From Ambrosia x helenae (taxonomy: Eukaryota > Streptophyta > Magnoliopsida > Asterales > Asteraceae): a stretch of DNA of 64,000 nucleotides. Below are positions 57,744-64,000 of the stretch, piece by piece (within the stretch, counting starts at the first letter, position 1; the number at the start of each line of letters is the position of its first letter). The position numbers were made by a program, and so were the translations under genes. The DNA lies in contig CM061230.1 in the NCBI GenBank assembly GCA_030844895.1, positions 3,264,705 to 3,328,704 on the forward strand, given 5' to 3'. The notes beneath the pieces were generated by a model. That model was not told the origin of the DNA and made no database searches. It saw only the letters and a program-made list of their open reading frames with translations.

Positions 57744-58610
57744 AACGGCTAAAATTCTTAATGTTAGTTGTTAATGAGTATTGAATTCATGACTTTCATA
57801 TTATACACCAAGTTAGTCATCACCCCACAAAAAGGGATAGGGCTGAATGTCAAATAAAGTAATGCCTCTATTTATGAAATATGTGAGTTTGGAGTCTTGT
57901 ATCTACTCTTACTCATACCGTACGCAATGACGAATATATGTATTGGGTTGGGTGGGCATGTGCCACTGTAAGCCCACACCCTTGCAGTGGTGGATATATG
58001 TATTGGGTTGGAGTCTTTACAAGCTCCCCTGACTTTTTTTTTGTTCTTTACACCAAAATGGGGATTTCAAATATTCTTTATAGACTTGTAAAATTTTAAC
58101 TCATTTTTTGAACAAAAGTCTTAGTGCAAGTTTAAAGAGATGGATAATATCCAACTGCTTGTTCTATACTGTATATTTTTTTCTAACCACTCAAATTGAG
58201 TTTGTATTATGCATTATTTGTTCCACAACATTTTATTTGTTGTCTGCTTCTTTTGACGCCTCTTTAAATCCTCTTCTCTTCTGTCTGTTTTTTTCTATTG
58301 TGCCCACCCTACAAAATAAGTCTGGATCCGCCACTGTTAATGCGTCATACTTTCTTTTCATTGATGAATATGTAAAATGCATGTGATACACAACCATCAT
58401 TCATGTATCACCTTCACTATTGTGTCAATAGAAATGTACACCGTATTATGACTATTATCCCATTTTCTACTAGTTTGGTTGCTAACATATATTACGACAC
58501 TCAAGACTACTAGAATATGAACATATCTCAAAACTAAACTATATAGTGGTTCGTAGGACAAAGGAGATCTACATATCTCAAAACTAAACTATGGTTATAT
58601 TTAGCAAAAT
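57591..58610. repeat. Intergenic DNA with T run and hAT-like end
   Basis: A T run at 57719-57743. GCAGTGGTGGATATATGTATTGGGTTGG at about 57984 repeats 57930-57955, and GGATCCGCCACTG at 58324-58336 looks like a hAT right end, but the flanks do not match. The 92-codon frame at 58108-58386 crosses this end and is not called. Confidence 0.35.
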
Positions 58611-58619
58611 TAGCTTGTA

Positions 58620-58740
58620 ACTGGTAGGTGGTGGCTAGAAGCTGATAGCTGTAGCTGGTAGCTGTAGCTGGAAGCTAGTAGCTGTAGCTTTTTAAATATA
58701 TTTTGGTGTTTGGCAGAGTAGCTGGAGCTTTTAATAAAAT
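58620..58740 (+). repeat. AGCTGTAGCTGG repeat block
   Basis: Five or more imperfect copies of TAGCTG(G/T)TAGCTG lie at 58625-58690, resembling the end of a common plant hAT-type MITE (family from memory). The other end was not found. Confidence 0.5.
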
Positions 58741-58859
58741 GTATAAAATGACCAAAATAGGCATCAACTAAAAGTTTGTATGCATGTTTTTTTAATTATG
58801 ATAGAATAGGTATTTGTGTCATTTACTCATTAAAACCTTGCAGCTAGTAGCAGACAAAC

Positions 58860-59457
58860 CGGCAAACATCGTATGCAAGTACGAGGATGTACGGAAGATC
58901 CTGGTAGGTCCTGGCGCATGCTTAGCCTATCAGAAGATGACGCGTGACAGGATGGTCTAACTCCCCTGTCCCAGGTACAACGACGTGACAACTTTCATGC
59001 TGCACATGCTGAAGCCATGCCTGTACAGTATCGTCAAAGGTACTGTACACTGTACACTGCACGTCGCCCTGCAATTGGTCAAACGTCACGTCAGACGCCC
59101 CCATCAGGTCAACCACGCTGCCCGTCAGAAAAGGAATACACCTGCAGCCAATCCCGTGGCAGGGCGGTATTCTCTTTATCTCACACCAGCATTTATTACC
59201 ACATGCTTTTATACTAATTATGTGGGCCGAAGAGAGGCAAGCCCTTAACCCGAGCCTAAGCCCATCGTCGTGGTTAAGGATTAGTGATGTTTAGTCCATG
59301 CATGTCCTATATAAATGGGGTCACTCCTCCCTTTTATGGACATGTTATGTTTCACTTCGAAAACCAACACCATTTTGGTGTCTGTACGTTGGAGTCACCA
59401 TTGATTACCTAGTAGTCGTTTCCCTTTGTACGACCCTGTCATTCTTCTTCTTGTAGG
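58860..59457 (+). promoter_or_regulatory. LTR-like or promoter-like segment
   Basis: GC-richer sequence with a good TATA box TATATAAA at 59308-59315, a C/T-rich leader, and then a tandem repeat. This is the arrangement of an LTR U3-R-U5, but termini were not identified. Frames at 58922-59248 on both strands are not called. Confidence 0.3.
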
Positions 59458-59458
59458 T

Positions 59459-59620
59459 TGGTTCTCGTCCATGAGGGTGTGCAAATGATTGTTCCTACAG
59501 TAACACAAGTTTACAACCATAATCACCTACTGTCAAGGATGGTTCTCGTCCACGAGTGTGTGCAAATAATTGTTCCAGCAGTAAAACAAGTTTACAACCA
59601 TAATCACCTACTGTCAAGAT
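59459..59620 (+). repeat. Two-copy tandem repeat, 81 bp
   Basis: Copies at 59459-59539 and 59540-59620 share GTTCTCGTCC, GTGTGCAAAT-ATTGTTCC, CAAGTTTACAACCATAATCA and CCTACTGTCAAG, with a handful of changes. Confidence 0.85.
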
Positions 59621-60150
59621 AATTAATACTCGTTGTTTCTTCAACTCTAGTTATAGCTTGCCCATGCATTACGAATTAACCATGAGTAGCATTACTCTTG
59701 TGAGTCGACATACTCTCTTATATTTCTTCAAAATTTTCACTAGTGTTCATGTTCTAGTCAGGATTTTATATGATTTTCTATTAAATTGTATATTTAATCA
59801 AATTATGATTCATTATTGATTTCAAATGACGTTCATCCCATGACATCATTCTCTTACCCCCGTGATTTACGTTTGCCATCAATTGTCTCATCTAATTGTC
59901 TTTGGTAACATAATGAGTCATGACATAACCGAAAGAGGCAAATTCATGTATTATATTAAAATATAATATTGGATGTCATGATTGTCAAACATGTTATACG
60001 TGTTTTCTTATTCTAACGGTATTCAATTTGAAATTATTTTGATTCAAGAATAATATTTTATTAGTATTTAATACCATGGTTGTACACTTGCATTTTGGCG
60101 TAAAAGGTGATATGACATGTCATCCGATATTGTACACCACTTCCTCCTTA
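59621..60150. other. Intergenic DNA, no gene
   Basis: AT-rich; nothing recognised. Confidence 0.4.
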
Positions 60151-61091
60151 GACTATTCGTTGTGGCTCAAGGTGAGCCGAAATATTATCCTATCATATGT
60201 TGACAACGGGCGCTGACGTGACATTGGGTAAAGTCTCAATCCTGCTCGTTTGAGCATGTTGTGGCTCAAGGTGAACGACGCTTTTTTTAAACATTAATAA
60301 ATAAATAAAAAACATTAATAGTTTACATTAAATTAAAAAAAAAAGACATTACACTAAAAAATATTACACTAAAAAAACCATTACACTAAAAAAAATAAAC
60401 GCCTAACGTAATGTTGAGCGTAACATTTTCCACGCCGAAACATGATGAAAGTCATGCCCAACTTTAGAAAGGTACTCGACGTGAGTAAAAGGTAGGAGCA
60501 CGTCTTCTTTTTCGCCGGGGAGATCCCTAGAGATTTTTTATATGCTATTTCAAAGTTTTTACACTTCGTTTTGAGATCCCCGTACTTATGGGAGATTGAA
60601 TCATAAGTACGTTTGGTTTCCCTGACGAGGTTACCACACTCGACTAGCACTTTACCCCACTGCGGTCCGCGACTTCAAACACCATTGCTTGTCGACGCGC
60701 CATCGCCGTGGACTTGATTGTACACGATTATCAACGCGATTTCCTCATCTTCAGTCCATTGCACCATGATTTCGAATGATTCTTAAAGAAGGGTTTTGAA
60801 TTGTTGTAGAAGGAGAAGAAGATGAGGAAAAGATGAAAAGAGAAGAAGATGAAAATGAAAGGTGAAGCATGGAGAAGAAGAAGATAATATATATCGGGTG
60901 AAAATGTAAAATGGTAATTAATGAAAATTGGTAATTTTTTAAAAATTCAACAGTCAAAACACTATTTGGAGATCTTAGCGGACGCGAGCATGGTCACATC
61001 TGCTTGCTCACGTGCCTGCTAGCGCGTGTCAATTGTGGTGCTCGCAAGCCACGTGGCTTGTTGGGTGGCTCGCTGGCCACAACGCATAGTC
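60151..61091 (-). mobile_element. PIF/Harbinger element with Myb/SANT relic
   Basis: The ends GACTATTCGTTGTGGC and the complement of GACTATGCGTTGTGGC, with TTA on each side (60148-60150 and 61092-61094), define a 941-bp element. Subterminal CAAGGTGA and TGGCTCG-type motifs are repeated. It lacks the DDE transposase and keeps only a decayed ORF1. Confidence 0.8.
60396..60767 (-). pseudogene. Myb/SANT-like ORF1 relic of the Harbinger element
   Basis: From the ATG at 60767 the minus strand reads MVQWTEDEEIALIIVYNQV, then an in-frame TGA near 60678. It continues GPQWGKVLVECGNLVRETKR and DLKTKCKNFEIAYKKSLGIS. A 1-base shift near 60520 then gives EDVLLPFTHVEYLSKVGHDF. The WTEDEE start and overall layout match the Myb/SANT DNA-binding proteins encoded beside PIF/Harbinger transposases. 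One stop plus one frameshift, so inactive. Confidence 0.6.
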
Positions 61092-61748
61092 TTATTTTAA
61101 GGGGCGTTAAAGGGTTATCAATAATAATAAACATATATAAAAGAATTGATGTTTGCTGACTTGACATTCAATGATGGCCTCAACCCTCCATTGAATGTGC
61201 CACGTGACATAATGAGGTGCGATTCTTTTTTTTTTTCGTTTTTTTATTAAATCACGTAAAACCTACCAATCATCATATATAATCCTCTTCTTCTCACCCC
61301 AAACCCTAATAATCTTTTTTTATTCTCAATTCCTTTCTCCCTCTACAACCCTAGCCGCTTATCTTTATTAACAGACGATATTATTAATGAATTTGGTTCC
61401 GATAAACAAAAGGATAATATTAATTCAAACGTTACAGAGTTTAACCGCCGGAAACAGACTTAACGGTGGAACCATTGATGGGTTGTTGACGGTGTTGGGT
61501 TTCAAGTGAAACAGGAGGCCATGCAAACGGACGGAACCCTAACGGACCACTGGTTCCACGTCGACAGCCTCCTACTTTAGACGGTAACGCCGTCAGTAAT
61601 GCTCCGGAGAAAGTGTTGGTTTTCAGTTAACATAGGATGGTTTTGAAGATAATGTTGATGATGAGAGAGTGAAGATTTTTTATTTTAATTCTATTTATTT
61701 AATTTACTACCTTATTTTTTATCTGGATAAATTAAAAAATCATAATAT

Positions 61749-61785
<37 letters not shown>

Positions 61786-62329
61786 AGTGTGTATATGCGC
61801 GCGTGCGTGGTTGTGGTCATGTATATGCGGAGTGTAGTTTATTGATTACATAATTCTTGATTTTTAAGTGTGGTCAATATGTCATTCTCAAACATTACTC
61901 TTTATGCCTCAAACTTTTGTCTTTGACATAACTTTGAATAATCGAGACCGCGAGGCCAGGGGAGGCAGCGTGTCTACCGATTTCACCATAGCGGCTTGCT
62001 CGAACTCGTAATACCCTATTTCTATCCAATCGTCAAAGTCTTCTTTTGTTTCTTGACAGTGAAGTATGACCAAGCTCATGAGACTATTATCTTAGGTCAC
62101 AACAAGTTGATAGGATCACCGGTGCCACGAGAGATATGTTTTTAGATCTCGCATGGAAAAACCTCCTTCATTTTAATTGTAATACATAAGATTAATACAT
62201 ATTGGAATGTACAATGATCTAGTAAATAAGAATTACTTTTTGTTAAATACAGAAAAAAACGTCCATTCTTCCCATGGAATTGGGATATGGTGGTCGGCAG
62301 ATAATTTAACAACCTTGTGATGCCACGTG
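61092..62329. other. Intergenic DNA with possible Helitron-related sequence
   Basis: TCAATAATAATAAACATATATAAAAG near 61114 and GACATTCAATGATGGCCTCA...ATTGAATGTGCCACGTGACA resemble the 5' part of the Helitron at 47076. An unidentified gene-like patch is at about 61380-61635 (several short frames, no family). A compound (TA)n(TG)n microsatellite is at about 61750-61787. Confidence 0.35.
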
Positions 62330-64000
62330 TGTCACACCACGACAATGGCGGAAACACGTGGCGCGACGGTTCAAAGCATAAAGTCAAGGTTATTGCTAAA
62401 CACAAGTAATTTAAGAAAATGGGTCATTTATTATGACGTCAAATCTTGTTCAAATATTACACAAAAGTAAATTGTTTTTAAGCCAATCATAGAGGTTTCT
62501 CAAATATATCCCAAATGCCTTGGGAAATAAAAGTGAAACCCCGCAAAAGTTTGACGCCGCATTGGAGGATTCCTCGACCCAGCTTGCCCGGTTCTCCTTC
62601 ATCTAATTACCTGAAAGATATGTTTAAAAGTTTCGTCAATATAAATATATTGGTGAGTTCACAGGTTTTTAGTTTCCAAAACTTGAATTCTTGGGAAATA
62701 CCATGTTATGACAATATATATAGGAGTTGCAAATTCCTATAACTCTACTTGAGACTATAATCAAACCAAGACGTATAAAATAAATATGCCCCGCTCCAAG
62801 TCGTTACTCGGTTTCCCACGACTTAAGTTCAGAATATATGCACCCCAGGCATAACCTAATGCATAATCGACGCTATCGATTAGGGGTGGGCCTTGTCAGG
62901 CACCAATAGTACTATTCAAATATTCCACCGGTTTCATTTCCCTGAACAAATGATTATAGAGGCGAGGACTCAAACCCGAGTGGCGGTCACACCTCAAGTA
63001 ATAAATCCGTCATACATTTTCCCTAACATATCTTTCCCCCGAAAAACGTAAAAATAGTTTAAAATGGGGCCGTGAAACTCACCTGAAACTCTGTCTGGCT
63101 TACTAGGCGGATAGCAAAGATGGTCTCGCACCTACAAACGTCCTAGACGTATAAGTCACTATTCCTATAGTGCATGTGCCTTGGCAAGTTGTACACCCAA
63201 CTCCCGACCACAAGTTATTCCAAATCCCGTTTAATTAAGCGCGTATCCTAGGTTTCGTTGGCGTTACATTACCCCTTTGTGTTACAAGTTATATATTACT
63301 CTTGTTAATATTTTCTTAACTTGTATCTTATTATCATCGACTCGACTTCACTTAACATATAATTATTTTCCCATTTAAATAATTATACTTAAGATCGCAT
63401 CGCTCGATATAATATATATTTCAACACTCGACCCGACTCGCTTTGCCGCACATTTGTTTTCCCATTTAAACAAATATACTAAGATCTTGTCGTTCGATTG
63501 TATATTCTTAACGCCCGATTCAACTCACCATACCGTATATTTATTTTCCCATTCAAATAAATATACTAGGATCTCGTTGGTACGGCATACACATATATAT
63601 ATCTTTGTCTTCTCGTCGCGGCTTTCCTTCCCACATATCTACTTTCCCATTAAGTAGATATACTAGAATTTTGCCGAGACGAGCGTACATATATATAAAT
63701 GTGTAATTTTTCTTGTTAAGTATATACGTTTGTTTAACGTCTTATTTGTTTATGTCAAGTGTTTCTCCCACGAATAATTCCTTTAACACTTAGGAAAGTG
63801 TTCATTAGTTTTCACCCATAATGTATATATATTTTACTTCTTAAAATATATATTTTTCTTATCTTGCCGCAATGGCATTTTTCTCATGATTTGTCCGTGT
63901 ACGGTTCGTTAACGCGTCTTCGTTCGATATCTTAACTCGATTAGTTAATTTTTCCAAGTTTTTCCCAACATGTGTTTTATAGAAATATTATCCATATTTC
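62330..64000 (-). mobile_element. Gypsy-type LTR, minus strand, truncated by the window edge
   Basis: On the plus strand the LTR starts TGTCACACCACGACAATGGC, the complement of an LTR 3' end of the GTTTCCGCCAT...GTGTGACA type shared with the LTRs at 13.6 and 39 kb. No primer-binding-site complement (GGCTCTGATACCA) lies to the left, so this is a 3' or solo LTR of an element running rightwards past 64000. It contains the stem-loop array at 63359-63661. The opposite end and any duplication are outside the window. Confidence 0.65.
63359..63661 (-). repeat. Array of four covarying stem-loops in the LTR
   Basis: Four hairpins at 63359-63386, 63452-63475, 63537-63564 and 63635-63661, spaced 85 to 98 bp. 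All share the loop TTTCCCATT (AATGGGAAA on the LTR sense strand). Stems differ in sequence yet stay paired: ATAATTA, ATTTGTT, ATATTTATT and ATATCTACTT with their complements. Three have an outer complementary pair as well (for example CTCGTC and GACGAG around the last). Compensatory change argues for selection on structure. Confidence 0.65.

Noticed and set aside
58108..58386. 92-codon hydrophobic frame
   Set aside because: Crosses a hAT-like terminus and AT/T-rich DNA; no membrane-protein family recognised and no neighbouring exons.
61380..61635. Gene fragment near the Helitron-like 5' end
   Set aside because: Several short protein-like readings exist, but none is consistent or matches a family I can name, so no gene is called.

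Overview
The window reads as eudicot nuclear DNA, most likely from Asteraceae (an inference from general TE and gene character, not a database match). It is AT-rich, has spliced genes with GT/AG introns, and is dominated by transposable elements of nearly every plant class. I see no bacterial operons, CRISPR arrays or functional tRNA genes. Two host genes are recognisable. One is a boron efflux transporter of the BOR1 type (+ strand, 11 exons, 26127-31807). The other is a small single-exon NIMIN2-like regulator of NPR1 (- strand, 46375-46722), with a decayed partial paralogue at about 42.56-42.64 kb.

Layout. 0-13 kb: short non-autonomous DNA elements (hAT-like 62-633, 4206-4723, 6286-6870; Tourist-like 5431-5843; a foldback 2757-3116), a Helitron-like end near 8738, and a Cassandra-type LTR carrying a 5S rRNA-like segment near 12.75 kb. 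13.3-25.5 kb: LINE relics. One is split by a complete, intact, very young Ty3/gypsy chromovirus-like element (13592-23794, TSD CATTT, LTRs of 2499 and 2496 bp). A 5'-truncated LINE with a 16-bp TSD follows on the - strand. 25.9-31.8 kb: the boron transporter, with a TATA box, a short uORF, and introns holding several MITEs. Exon 6 has three single-base deficits relative to the expected reading. They sum to one codon, so the frame recovers downstream. 32.6-46.3 kb: more LINE relics, a second 5S-bearing relic, a hAT transposase relic, a solo gypsy LTR (39026-41603, TSD CATAA), a Copia solo LTR, and a Tourist and a MULE MITE.

47.0-56.2 kb: the densest nest. A Helitron (47076-47807) is followed by an 8.3-kb Mutator-like element (47828-56142, 217-bp TIRs, 9-bp TSD TAATAAAAT). 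This carries a small GRF-zinc-finger ORF and an acidic ORF rather than a visible transposase. It is interrupted by a solo LTR (49067-51621, TSD TTAAG) and by a CACTA element (52793-55787, TSD GTA). The CACTA element has itself captured two exons, with the intron between them, of an EB1 microtubule plus-end-binding protein gene. 56-64 kb: SINE, tandem repeats, a PIF/Harbinger element with a decayed Myb/SANT ORF, and the end of a minus-strand gypsy LTR that runs off the window and contains four regularly spaced stem-loops whose stems covary.

The host genes are functionally separate (boron export; damping of salicylic-acid/NPR1 signalling). The rest is best read as a layered record of transposon insertions, for which target-site duplications give a partial order. 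All calls come from reading the sequence by eye; no alignment or search was run.
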